From Bdellovibrionales bacterium (lineage in GTDB: Bacteria; Bdellovibrionota; Bdellovibrionia; Bdellovibrionales; JAMPXM01), in the NCBI GenBank assembly GCA_016713885.1, contig JADJOF010000001.1:186001-250000 (forward strand): DNA of 64,000 bases, written 5' to 3'. The number at the start of each line of letters is the position of its first letter. Position 1 is the first letter of the stretch. The notes under the pieces are model-generated. The model was not told the DNA's origin and did not search any database. It worked only from the letters and a program-made list of their open reading frames with translations. A program made the position numbers and the translations under genes. Positions 54,462 to 63,107 of the stretch are shown in pieces.

Positions 54462-55210
54462 CGAAGCGGTCCCTCAGTCTCTCCTTTAAGAAACTGCACG
54501 ACGCGAGGATCGCGATGTTCACGGGCCTGCGCAGGAGAACCAACGTCCAACGCCTCTCCCGCAAAAGTCAGCAGCATTCGATCGGCGACCTGGTAGGCGC
54601 GTGCCACTTCGTTGGTCACGACGACGGCCGTGGCTTTATTTTGAATCTGCAGCTCTTTAATAAGACGCATAATGGAGCGGCTTGTTATTGGATCAAGGCC
54701 TGCCGTCGGATCATCAAAGAGCAGAAACTCAGGACGCAGCGCAAGAGCGCGCGCAATTCCCAGGCGCTTTTGCATTCCACCACTCATCTCAGATGGATAA
54801 CGCTCCGCAGCCGCAGTGAGCCCGACACTCGCTAGAAGCTCTTTTGAAAATTCAATTGCCTGTTTTTCAGACACTCCGAGCGTTTCGATCTGTGGAAAAC
54901 ATACGTTCTCGATCGCTGTCAGCGAGTCGAAAAGTGCATTGCGCTGAAACAGCATTCCGATCCGAGAGTTGCGAGAGACTGCCTCTTGGGCACTGAGCGA
55001 AGTCAGCGCTCGACCATCAACGTAGACCGCCCCCGACGTAGGAGAAACAAGCCCGACCATCACCTTGAGAAGCAGAGATTTTCCCGAGCCGCTAGGACCC
55101 ATCACCGCCAGCATTTCGCCACGACCCACCGCAAGATGAACATTCTTTAAGCGCTCGTGAAGGCCGAACTTTACCGTCACGCCTTGCAGCTCCACGACTG
55201 ACTGGGCCAT
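54458..55210 (-). CDS. MlaF-family ATPase with degenerate catalytic residues
   Basis: 250 residues from the ATG at 55210. Walker A GPSGSGKS (38-45) and signature MSGGMQKRLGIARAL (142-) are canonical and the Q-loop is FQRN. The Walker B sequence is LLFDDPTAGLDP, with Asp167 in place of the catalytic Glu, and the switch region is VVVTNEVARAY, with Asn200 in place of the H-loop His. These two changes would slow ATP hydrolysis at its own site. First gene of the operon, divergent from icd, with a 150-base gap between. In-frame codons up to 55285 lack a ribosome-binding site. Confidence 0.9.
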   Translation of the reverse strand: MAQSVVELQGVTVKFGLHERLKNVHLAVGRGEMLAVMGPSGSGKSLLLKVMVGLVSPTSGAVYVDGRALTSLSAQEAVSRNSRIGMLFQRNALFDSLTAIENVCFPQIETLGVSEKQAIEFSKELLASVGLTAAAERYPSEMSGGMQKRLGIARALALRPEFLLFDDPTAGLDPITSRSIMRLIKELQIQNKATAVVVTNEVARAYQVADRMLLTFAGEALDVGSPAQAREHRDPRVVQFLKGETEGPLR

Positions 55211-55360
55211 CTTTTCTCGACTCGAATGATGGTTCAGTTCTGACGTTTTACTGTCCAAGACTTGCTCCACGACCTGTCGATGCAATTAAGTTTTGCCGAT
55301 ACGCGATTGCTGCACTATTCAAAGGTCTTCAACATCGTACACAAAACCGCAGAGGAATCC

Positions 55361-56608
55361 ATGGCATCGTACGAAAAAATCAAGGTTCCAACCACAGGAC
55401 AGAAAATTCGAATCGGCGCAAACGGCAAAATCGAGTGCCCCGATCAACCCATCGTGACCTTCATTGAGGGTGACGGCATCGGCGCCGATATTTGGAAAGC
55501 CTCGGTCGAGGTGTTCGACGCGGCTGTTGCGAAAGCATACGGCGGAAAGCGTAAAATTCACTGGTGCGAAGTTTACGCCGGTCAAAAAGCAACTCAGCTT
55601 TATAACGGCAACTTCTTTCCAGAAGAGACGCTGACCGCAATTAAAGAGTTCGTCGTGTCTATTAAAGGACCGCTCGAAACTCCGGTTGGAAAAGGCATTC
55701 GTTCTTTGAACGTCGCCCTCCGCAAAGAGCTCGATCTTTATGCCTGCGTTCGTCCGGTCAAGTACTACGCTGGCGTCCCGGCTCCGGTGAAAGAACCCCA
55801 GAAAGTCGACATGACGATCTTCCGCGAAAACATCGAGGATGTTTACGCTGGCGTTGAGTTTCAAGCTGGCTCGGTTGAAGCAAATGAGTTCATCGCGCTT
55901 GCAAAAAAACACGGTAAATCAATTCGCGAGAACAGCGCCATCGGCATTAAGCCGATGTCGGCTTTCGGCACGAAGCGCCTGGTCCGCAAAGCGATTGAGC
56001 ACGCAATCGCTTACAACTGCCCCAGTGTGACCCTGGTTCACAAGGGCAACATCATGAAGTTCACCGAAGGCGCTTTCAAGGACTGGGGCTACCAGCTGGC
56101 AAAAGAGGAGTTCGGCGACATCACGATCACCGAGCAAGAGCTTTGGGATAACCACGGCGGAAAGGCACCTGCCGGAAAAATCATCGTAAAGGACCGCATT
56201 GCCGACAATATGTTCCAACAGGCTCTGCTGCGTCCAGATGAATACTCTGTGCTCGCACTGCCAAACTTGAACGGCGACTATATGTCAGACGCCCTTGCCG
56301 CCCAGGTCGGCGGACTCGGCATCGCTCCCGGTGGCAACATCGGTGACGGCTTTGCTGTGTTTGAAGCCACACACGGCACCGCTCCGAAGTATGCGGGACA
56401 GGACAAGGTGAATCCTGGATCAGTTATGCTCTCGGGTTCGATGATGCTTGAATACATGGGCTGGAGAGAAGCGGCCGCCCTTGTTGAAAAAGGTCTCGGC
56501 GCCGCCATCGTCGCGAAGCGCGTGACTTACGACTTCCACCGTCAAATGGAAGGCGCAACTCTGCTGAAGTGTTCAGAGTTCGGCAAAGAGATCGTCAGCC
56601 GCATGTAA
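55361..56608 (+). CDS. icd: NADP-dependent isocitrate dehydrogenase
   Basis: 415 residues from the ATG at 55361 (AGAGGAA upstream), the E. coli Icd length; 33 in-frame codons upstream overlap the mla promoter region. Motifs: TFIEGDGIGADIWKAS, LETPVGKGIRSLNVALRKEL (Ser phosphorylation loop region), YACVRPVKYY, ENIEDVYAGVEF, LVHKGNIMKFTEGAFKDWGY and the NADP site EATHGTAPKYAGQDKVNPGS. TCA-cycle enzyme converting isocitrate to 2-oxoglutarate. First of the icd-mdh-sucC-sucD run. Confidence 0.96.
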   Translation: MASYEKIKVPTTGQKIRIGANGKIECPDQPIVTFIEGDGIGADIWKASVEVFDAAVAKAYGGKRKIHWCEVYAGQKATQLYNGNFFPEETLTAIKEFVVSIKGPLETPVGKGIRSLNVALRKELDLYACVRPVKYYAGVPAPVKEPQKVDMTIFRENIEDVYAGVEFQAGSVEANEFIALAKKHGKSIRENSAIGIKPMSAFGTKRLVRKAIEHAIAYNCPSVTLVHKGNIMKFTEGAFKDWGYQLAKEEFGDITITEQELWDNHGGKAPAGKIIVKDRIADNMFQQALLRPDEYSVLALPNLNGDYMSDALAAQVGGLGIAPGGNIGDGFAVFEATHGTAPKYAGQDKVNPGSVMLSGSMMLEYMGWREAAALVEKGLGAAIVAKRVTYDFHRQMEGATLLKCSEFGKEIVSRM

Positions 56609-56664
56609 ACTGAGTGCGAGGCTCCGGCCCCGCACTTTTATTTTGAACTTTAAGGAGAATTAAA

Positions 56665-57612
56665 ATGGCAGCACATCAAAGAAAAAAAGTCGCCGTTATT
56701 GGCGCGGGCTTTGTCGGATCAACATGCGCACACTGGGCAGCAGCAAAAGAGCTTGGTGATGTGGTTCTTCTCGACGTCAACGACGGCGCAGCAAAAGGCA
56801 AAGCGCTTGATCTGTTCGAAGCGTCACCTGTTGAGCTTTTCGACTCGCGCATCACGGGCACCAGCAACTACGCTGATATCGCCGGAGCCGACGTTGTCAT
56901 TATCACCGCGGGTCTCCCCCGCAAACCGGGCATGAGCCGCGATGACCTCTTGGCAACAAATGCGAAGATCATGAAAGAAGTTTGCCTGGGTGTAAAACAA
57001 CACGCTCCAAACTCTGTCGTCATCGTTGTTTCAAACCCTCTCGATGCGATGTCTTATGTTGCAAAGGATGTCCTTGGATTCCCAAAAGAGCGCGTGATCG
57101 GCATGGCCGGCGTTCTCGATGGTGCCCGCATGAAGTCGTTCATCGCTGAGGAACTCAAAGTCTCGGTGAAAGACGTCAACGCGTTCGTACTTGGTGGACA
57201 CGGCGACACGATGGTTCCAATGCCACGCCACTGCTCGGTTGGCGGAGTTCCACTTCAAGAAATCATGCCAAAAGAAAAGATCGATGCGATCGTCACCCGT
57301 ACACGCAACGGCGGTGCTGAGATTGTTGGCCTCTTGAAAACAGGCTCGGCATACTATGCTCCATCGGCATCAGCTGTTCAGATGGCTGAAGCAATTTTGA
57401 AAGACCAGAAACGTATTCTCCCCTGCGCCGCCCTCCTCACTGGAGAGTATGGCGTGAACAACCTTTTCATCGGCGTTCTCTGCAAAATTGGCGGAAAAGG
57501 TCTTGAACAGGTTATCGAACTGAAACTGAACGAAGAAGAGCGCAAAGGCCTCGATCACTCGATCAAAGCCGTTCAAGAGCTCGTCGACGCTCTCAAGAAA
57601 TTGGAATTCTAA
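56665..57612 (+). CDS. mdh: Malate dehydrogenase, LDH-like type
   Basis: 315 residues. NAD-binding VAVIGAGFVGSTCAHWAAAK with Asp in VVLLDVNDG (NAD preference), IITAGLPRKPGMSRDDLL with the substrate Arg pair, VVSNPLDAMSYVA and catalytic His in LGGHGDTMVPMPRHCS. This is the LDH-like (type 3) malate dehydrogenase. AAGGAGAA lies before the start. One base separates its stop from sucC. Confidence 0.95.
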   Translation: MAAHQRKKVAVIGAGFVGSTCAHWAAAKELGDVVLLDVNDGAAKGKALDLFEASPVELFDSRITGTSNYADIAGADVVIITAGLPRKPGMSRDDLLATNAKIMKEVCLGVKQHAPNSVVIVVSNPLDAMSYVAKDVLGFPKERVIGMAGVLDGARMKSFIAEELKVSVKDVNAFVLGGHGDTMVPMPRHCSVGGVPLQEIMPKEKIDAIVTRTRNGGAEIVGLLKTGSAYYAPSASAVQMAEAILKDQKRILPCAALLTGEYGVNNLFIGVLCKIGGKGLEQVIELKLNEEERKGLDHSIKAVQELVDALKKLEF

Positions 57613-57613
57613 G

Positions 57614-58780
57614 ATGAATATTCATGAGTACCAAGCCAAAGAGATTCTCCGTAAATACGGAGTTTCGACATTAAAAGGATTCGTCGCTGAAACGGCGGAT
57701 AAAGCAGTTGAGGCGGCAAAAGCAATCGGCGGCGGAATCTTCGTTGTTAAAGCGCAGATTCACGCTGGCGGACGCGGCAAAGGCGGCGGCGTTAAAATCG
57801 CAAAGTCGACGGACGAAGTGCGCGACCTCGCGAAGAAGATGCTCGGCATGACTCTGATCACACATCAGACAGGCCCCGAAGGAAAACAGGTCAACAAGGT
57901 TTACATCGAGGCCGGCTGCAACATTAAGAAAGAGTACTATGTTGCCGTCCTTCTCGATCGCAAAACAGGTCGCACCATCGTTATGGCGTCGGCCGAAGGT
58001 GGCGTTGAAATCGAAGAGGTTGCCGAAAAGCACCCCGAGAAAATCCACCGCGTTGTGGTTGACCCTGCCGTAGGATTGCAAGCCTTCCAGGCTCGTCAAC
58101 TCGCTTTCGCAGTTGGCCTGAAGGACAAAGTCGCGGCAAAAGCGGCGAAGTTCTTCATGGGCCTCTATAAGGCTTACGAAGAGTGCGACTGTTCGATCGC
58201 CGAAATCAATCCTTTGGTTGAAACTGCTGAGGGCGACGTGATCGCACTTGATGCGAAGATGAACTTCGACTCAAATGCGCTCTTCCGCCACCCTGAGATC
58301 GTGGAACTCCGTGACCTCACTGAAGAAGATCCGGCTGAAGTTGAAGCATCGAAGTTCGACCTCGCGTTCATTAAGCTCGATGGCAACATTGGCTGCTTGG
58401 TCAATGGCGCAGGCCTTGCGATGTCGACGATGGATATCATCAAGCTTCACGGCGGCAGCCCCGCCAACTTCCTCGATGTTGGCGGCGGCGCCAATAAAGA
58501 GAAAGTGACAAACGCGTTCAAAATCATTCTCAAAGATCCGAACGTAAAAGGCATCTTTGTGAATATTTTCGGCGGCATCATGAAGTGCGACATCATCGCT
58601 GAAGGTGTCATTGCGGCGTCGAAAGAAATCGGCCTGAAGGTTCCGCTCGTCGTTCGCCTTGAAGGCACCAACGTCGACCTCGGCAAGAAGATCCTGGCTG
58701 AAAGCGGCCTGAATATTATTCCTGCGAACGATCTGACTGACGGCGCTCAGAAAATCGTTAACGCGGTGAAAGGGAAGTAA
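57614..58780 (+). CDS. sucC: Succinyl-CoA synthetase, beta subunit
   Basis: 388 residues, family length. ATP-grasp N-terminus MNIHEYQAKEILRKYGVSTL, KAQIHAGGRGKGGGVK, CDCSIAEINPLVET and C-terminal ligase domain LDGNIGCLVNGAGLAMSTMD, NFLDVGGGANKE, FVNIFGGIMKCD. It supplies the nucleotide-binding half of the enzyme; sucD follows after 3 bases. Confidence 0.97.
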   Translation: MNIHEYQAKEILRKYGVSTLKGFVAETADKAVEAAKAIGGGIFVVKAQIHAGGRGKGGGVKIAKSTDEVRDLAKKMLGMTLITHQTGPEGKQVNKVYIEAGCNIKKEYYVAVLLDRKTGRTIVMASAEGGVEIEEVAEKHPEKIHRVVVDPAVGLQAFQARQLAFAVGLKDKVAAKAAKFFMGLYKAYEECDCSIAEINPLVETAEGDVIALDAKMNFDSNALFRHPEIVELRDLTEEDPAEVEASKFDLAFIKLDGNIGCLVNGAGLAMSTMDIIKLHGGSPANFLDVGGGANKEKVTNAFKIILKDPNVKGIFVNIFGGIMKCDIIAEGVIAASKEIGLKVPLVVRLEGTNVDLGKKILAESGLNIIPANDLTDGAQKIVNAVKGK

Positions 58781-58783
58781 GCC

Positions 58784-59656
58784 ATGGCAATTATGATCAA
58801 TAAGAACACCAAAGTTATCTGCCAAGGCTTCACCGGAGCGCAGGGCACGTTCCACTCGGAACAGGCCGTCGCATATGGAACGAAAATGGTCGGCGGTGTA
58901 ACCCCCGGAAAGGGCGGAACACTGCATATCGGCCTTCCTGTTTTCGACACTGTTGCCGAAGCAAAAGAGAAAACTGGCGCCAATGCGTCCGTGATCTATG
59001 TTCCGCCGCCGTTCGCTGCGGACGCGATCATGGAAGCCGTCGATGCAGAACTCGACTTGGTTGTCTGTATCACTGAAGGCATTCCTGTTCTTGATATGGT
59101 TAAGGTTCGTCGCTTTATGGAAGGCAAGAAAACGCGCCTGGTTGGTCCAAACTGCCCCGGCGTGATCACTCCAGGCGAGTGCAAAATCGGCATTATGCCG
59201 GGCCATATTCATAAGCCCGGCCGCATCGGCGTGCTTTCGCGCTCTGGAACTCTGACTTACGAGGCTGTTGGTCAGCTGACAAAATTGGGTTATGGCCAAT
59301 CGACTTGCGTCGGTATCGGCGGCGACCCAGTTAACGGCACGAATTTCATCGACGTTCTCGAGATGTACAATGCAGACAAAGACACTGACGCCGTCATCAT
59401 GATTGGCGAAATCGGCGGAACGGCCGAGGTCGATGCCGCGGAATACATCCGTCGCGAGTTCAAAAAGCCAGTGACCGCGTTCATCGCGGGCTCGACGGCG
59501 CCAAAAGGTAAACGCATGGGCCATGCCGGTGCGATTATCACGGGCGGCAAAGAGACCGCTGAAGCGAAATTTGAAGCACTGCGTTCTGCAGGGTGCTCGA
59601 TTGCAAAGAGCCCGGCAGATCTCGGCACAACAATGATCGCAAGCCTAAAGAAGTAG
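58784..59656 (+). CDS. sucD: Succinyl-CoA synthetase, alpha subunit
   Basis: 290 residues. CoA-binding Rossmann domain with ICQGFTGAQGTFHSEQAVAY and GGVTPGKGG, VGPNCPGVITPGECKIGIMP, then the phosphohistidine region TAPKGKRMGHAGAIITGG. A strong terminator follows, ending the TCA transcription unit. Confidence 0.97.
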   Translation: MAIMINKNTKVICQGFTGAQGTFHSEQAVAYGTKMVGGVTPGKGGTLHIGLPVFDTVAEAKEKTGANASVIYVPPPFAADAIMEAVDAELDLVVCITEGIPVLDMVKVRRFMEGKKTRLVGPNCPGVITPGECKIGIMPGHIHKPGRIGVLSRSGTLTYEAVGQLTKLGYGQSTCVGIGGDPVNGTNFIDVLEMYNADKDTDAVIMIGEIGGTAEVDAAEYIRREFKKPVTAFIAGSTAPKGKRMGHAGAIITGGKETAEAKFEALRSAGCSIAKSPADLGTTMIASLKK

Positions 59657-59687
59657 TTCCAAGGCTCACGCCTTCGAATATGCAGAA

Positions 59688-59715
59688 GGGTCGGCTCTCG
59701 CCGGCCCTTTTTTTT
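59688..59715 (+). terminator. Rho-independent terminator after sucD
   Basis: An 8-bp stem GGGTCGGC/GCCGGCCC (one T-G pair) with loop TCTC is followed by eight T. Confidence 0.93.
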
Positions 59716-59767
59716 GTCCTTTTTCAATTGTTGTCTTTCGAGCCATAACCAGCCACAACCAGAGCAC

Positions 59768-60610
59768 ATGCGATTTTTCGGAACCAAAGAAATCAAAGAG
59801 CACGTCCGCCGAGTCCTCGATACGAGCGCAGACCGCCTTCGGGACGCCTCTGCTCTCGACTTTCCAGCGGGCAATGGTGTGACCTCAGCGCAGTTGGCCG
59901 CCCTGGGGGCTCGGGTTCAAGCCTTGGATCTCTTCCCCGAATTGTTTCGTGTTCCGGGGATCTCTTGCCGGCGTGGCGACTTGAGCGGCACCTACCCGCT
60001 TGAGGCGTTTTCGCTCGATTTTGCCGTCTGCCAAGAGGGAATTGAGCACGTTGGAAATCAGGAGCATGTGTTTCAGGAGTTTGCGCGGGTCATAAAACCT
60101 GGCGGGCGACTATTGATGACCACTCCAAATTATTCAAACATCAAAAGCAAACTCAGCTATCTCTTCTGTGAGTCTGAGGCCTTTGGACGGATCATGCCAC
60201 CCAACGAGCACGACTCGATTTGGTTGTCTCCGCCAGCCCCAGGGGAGCAACCGCGAGTTTATTTTGGTCACTGCTTTCTCACTGGCTTTTTTCGACTTCG
60301 CCTCTTTGCAAAGCTCGCCGGCTTTAAGCTGATAAAGATCCACGATTCGCGCGTCAACACGACCTCGCTGCTGTTTTTTCCACTGATCTATCCATTTGTG
60401 TTGATCCACTCCTGGCGGACCGCCCGCCGCTTTAAACGAAAAGCCGGGCAAATGGCACTTGCTGACGAGCTCTTTGCCTGGATGATCTCGCCTCGCTTAC
60501 TCCTCGAAAATCACCTCGTCCTGGAGTTTGAGCGCCTCCCGCTTTCCGGCGAGAGCTCAGCCGGCGCCGGAACTCCCGCCGATCGCAGCCTCGAGTCGTT
60601 TACGACGTGA
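59768..60610 (+). CDS. Class I SAM-dependent methyltransferase
   Basis: 280 residues from the ATG at 59768. Motif I is SALDFPAGNGVTSAQLAALG, the acidic residue after strand 2 is in ALDLFPE, motif III-like VCQEGIEHVGNQEHVFQEFA, and RVIKPGGRLLMTTPNYSNI is the post-motif region of Methyltransf_11-type enzymes. The C-terminal part has a hydrophobic stretch (TSLLFFPLIYPFVLIHSW), so it may associate with the membrane and act on a lipid or quinone-like substrate. The substrate is not known. Stands alone between sucD and ndk. Confidence 0.85.
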   Translation: MRFFGTKEIKEHVRRVLDTSADRLRDASALDFPAGNGVTSAQLAALGARVQALDLFPELFRVPGISCRRGDLSGTYPLEAFSLDFAVCQEGIEHVGNQEHVFQEFARVIKPGGRLLMTTPNYSNIKSKLSYLFCESEAFGRIMPPNEHDSIWLSPPAPGEQPRVYFGHCFLTGFFRLRLFAKLAGFKLIKIHDSRVNTTSLLFFPLIYPFVLIHSWRTARRFKRKAGQMALADELFAWMISPRLLLENHLVLEFERLPLSGESSAGAGTPADRSLESFTT

Positions 60611-60664
60611 CGAGCGGCCGCTTTCGAATTAGTAAGTTCCAAAAACCTGGTTCGAGGAGATTGC

Positions 60665-61091
60665 ATGAGCAAAGAAGTAACCTTTAGCATCATTAAGCCC
60701 AACGCTGTAAAAAAGGGCGTTATTGGCAACATCATTGAGCAGTTTGAGAACGCCGGCCTTAAAATCGCCGCAGCTAAACTGACTGTTATCTCTCGCAAAA
60801 AGTGCGAAGAGTTCTATGCTGAGCACAAAGAGCGTCCTTTCTTTGGCGAACTCGTCGACTTTATGACTTCGGGTCCCGTTGTGCTGATGGCTCTGTCGGG
60901 CGAAGGCGCTGTATTGAAGAACCGCGAAATCATGGGTGCGACGGATCCGAAAAAAGCCGCTCCTGGAACCATTCGCGCAAAACATGGCGACTCGGTTGGC
61001 GAAAACGCCGTGCACGGTTCCGGATAGCGTGGCCAGCGCACAGCGCGAGCTCGCTCTTTTCTTCGAAAAGACTGAATTCGTAAACGAGTAG
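60665..61091 (+). CDS. ndk: Nucleoside diphosphate kinase (frameshifted near the C-terminus)
   Basis: 141 residues after repair. FSIIKPNAVKKGVIGNIIEQ, RPFFGELVDFMTSGPVV, MGATDPKKAAPGTIRAKHGD and active-site histidine in ENAVHGS. The single-frame ORF stops at 61027 after GSG. Removing one G from the pair at 61022-61023 continues GSDSVASAQRELALFFEKTE, the expected Ndk end, with stop at 61091. It transfers phosphate between NTPs and NDPs. GAGGAG precedes the start. Eight bases separate the repaired stop from the next gene. Confidence 0.93.
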
Positions 61092-61098
61092 TCTCAAA

Positions 61099-62286
61099 GT
61101 GAATGTCGGAGAAACTCTCGACATTGAAATACTCCGCCTCGCACGCGGAGGAAAGGCCGTCGGTCGCATGCCCGACGGCCGCGTTATTTTTGTGGCCGGC
61201 GCCGCACCAGGCGAAGTCGCCACGGTCGAACTGACAAAGGTCACCGGGAAAGCCTTAGAAGGCCGCTTCATCAAAGCGGTGAAACCATCCACACATCGCC
61301 GAACTCCGCCGTGCCCAGTTTATCTTCAATGCGGCGGATGCCCATGGCAGCACGTTGAATATGCCGAACAAGTCGCGCAGAAAGTGTCTATCCTTCGTGA
61401 AACGCTGAAGCGCGGTCATGCTCTTCGCGATTCGGATCTGGCAGCAGAACGGGAGTTTGCCGCAAGCACGACCGAGTGGCACTACCGCTCACGAATCACC
61501 GTTCATGTTCGTCGCGGCGAGATCGGCTTCATGCGGCGCGAGAGCCATGACTTTGTGCCGATCTCTGACTGTTTGATTGCGCACAAAGGTCTGGTCGAAT
61601 TTGCTCGAAACAACCAGCCCGCAGGTAGCGAACGCTTTCAGGTGACAGACTCGCCAGAAGGGCCTCGTCTCGGTGGAGCCTTCACACAAGTTCATCTTGA
61701 GCAGAACGCAGCCTTACAAAGGCGAGTCACGGAGCTGATGTTGGCGCACCTTCGACAACAGAACACTCCCGCTGATATTCGCCTTCTCGATCTCTACTGC
61801 GGCAATGGAAATTTCACCTATCCACTCGTCCAGGCGCTGCACGAGGAACGACCGACCGACGTCATCGATGCGGTTGGAGTTGAGCTTTCGGCTGAAAGCG
61901 TTCGTTCGGCGCGATCACAAGCGGCAGTATCGGGACTGCGTTTTGGTCCACGTTTTAATCTCCGTTTTGAACAAGCCGATGTCGCCTACTGGATTCGACG
62001 CGAGAAAGTCGAATCTGGATCAAAAGCGACCGAAGTTATTTTGCTCGATCCTCCTCGCATCGGCTGCGACGCCGAAGTGATGGCGGCTCTGGCTCGACGA
62101 AAGCCAAGTCTTATTGTCTACGTCAGCTGCGACCCCTCGACGTTAGCCCGTGACGTCTCCCGATTTCACGAGTTCTGCGCCAAGTCTGGCGCTGAGTATC
62201 GCGTTTCGGAGTTCGGCGGTTTTGATCTTTTCCCGCAGACTGATCATATCGAGGCGGTTCTGGTCCTGGAAAGAAAAGGCAATTGA
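61099..62286 (+). CDS. RNA m5U methyltransferase (TrmA/RlmC/RlmD family)
   Basis: 395 residues from a GTG. N-terminal TRAM domain (ETLDIEILRLARGGKAVGRM; GEVATVELTKVTGKALEG), a 4Fe-4S site (CPVYLQCGGCPWQH plus ISDCLIAH), SAM motif LLDLYCGNGNFTYPL, EQADVAYWIR, and catalytic VILLDPPRIGCDAE with YVSCDPSTLARDVSRF carrying the nucleophile Cys. The family methylates uridine-5 in 23S rRNA or tRNA; the target cannot be told without phylogeny. It needs Fe-S clusters, so it depends on the suf system at 16-22 kb. Confidence 0.92.
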   Translation: MNVGETLDIEILRLARGGKAVGRMPDGRVIFVAGAAPGEVATVELTKVTGKALEGRFIKAVKPSTHRRTPPCPVYLQCGGCPWQHVEYAEQVAQKVSILRETLKRGHALRDSDLAAEREFAASTTEWHYRSRITVHVRRGEIGFMRRESHDFVPISDCLIAHKGLVEFARNNQPAGSERFQVTDSPEGPRLGGAFTQVHLEQNAALQRRVTELMLAHLRQQNTPADIRLLDLYCGNGNFTYPLVQALHEERPTDVIDAVGVELSAESVRSARSQAAVSGLRFGPRFNLRFEQADVAYWIRREKVESGSKATEVILLDPPRIGCDAEVMAALARRKPSLIVYVSCDPSTLARDVSRFHEFCAKSGAEYRVSEFGGFDLFPQTDHIEAVLVLERKGN

Positions 62287-62323
62287 TTTTGCTCAGTTAG
62301 ACAATTGCTGATAGCGTTAAGCC

Positions 62324-63095
62324 ATGGCACCAAAGCAATGGATGCGACGATGGCTTTGTATCTGCATGACGACATTGCTTCTGGGGTTTGTCGGTTGTGC
62401 AACCGAAGACCACAGAAAAGATGACGCCGTTCTTCATCTTAAGATGGGAACGACATTGTTTTCGAACAAGCAATACCCTGCTGCGCTCAAAGAGCTCATG
62501 CTCGCGGCCGAGCTTGATCCTGGAAATGCCGTTGTCCAAAACAATCTCGCGCTGACATATTTTGTCCGCGAACGATACGACCTTGCACAAAATCACATTG
62601 AACGCGCGCTCAAACTTAATCCGAAGTACACCGAAGCTCGCAACAATCGCGCACGCATTCTCATCGAGCGCGGTCAGTACGACGAGGCCGTGCTTGAAGC
62701 GACTAAGGTCACCAAGGATCTCACCTATGCAACTCCCATCCGGGGTTGGACAAACATTGCCCTGGCTCACTTTCGAAAAGGTGATTTCAAAAGTTCCCTG
62801 AATTGCGGCGACCGAAGCTCTTCGTATCGAACGACAGAATTGTTTTGCACAGACCATATTGGGGAGATCCCTCCTTGAGCTGAGTGATTTCAAAGACGCT
62901 GCAGAGACCCTCGATCGTGCAATACTGTCATGCGAGGGCGAAGAGGCTGAAGAGGCCGGATACTTTGCAGGCTTTGCGCAGTACAAGCTTGGCAAGGCCT
63001 CAGCGGCTGTCTCTCGATTAGAATCGGTTGTTCGGCAGAATCCGCAAGGCCGTTACACAAAAAAAGCTGAATCCCTCCTCGAAATCATCAAATAA
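62324..63095 (+). CDS. TPR lipoprotein, PilF/PilW-like (frameshifted)
   Basis: About 256 residues after repair. Lipoprotein signal (WLCICMTTLLLGFVGC, Cys25) followed by about six TPR units (FSNKQYPAALKELMLAAELD; YDLAQNHIERALKLNPKYTE; YDEAVLEATKVTKDLTY; FKDAAETLDRAILSCEG; KASAAVSRLESVVRQNPQGR). The frame breaks at the TT pair 62803-62804; removing one T gives KSSLNAATEALRIERQN. The layout matches outer-membrane pilotins of type IV pili (PilF/PilW), which in many genomes sit beside a RodZ-like gene, as here. The pilus role is inferred from architecture and context. Confidence 0.75.
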
Positions 63096-63107
63096 AGCGA
63101 AACAACG

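Noticed and set aside
58271..59524. 417-codon open frame on the minus strand across sucC/sucD
   Set aside because: It lies entirely opposite two certain genes; its His/Asn/Arg-rich composition is that of an antisense shadow of GC-biased codons, with no recognisable domain.
60665..61027. Naturally truncated 120-residue nucleoside diphosphate kinase
   Set aside because: The sequence after the apparent stop encodes the normal Ndk C-terminus in another frame, one base away.
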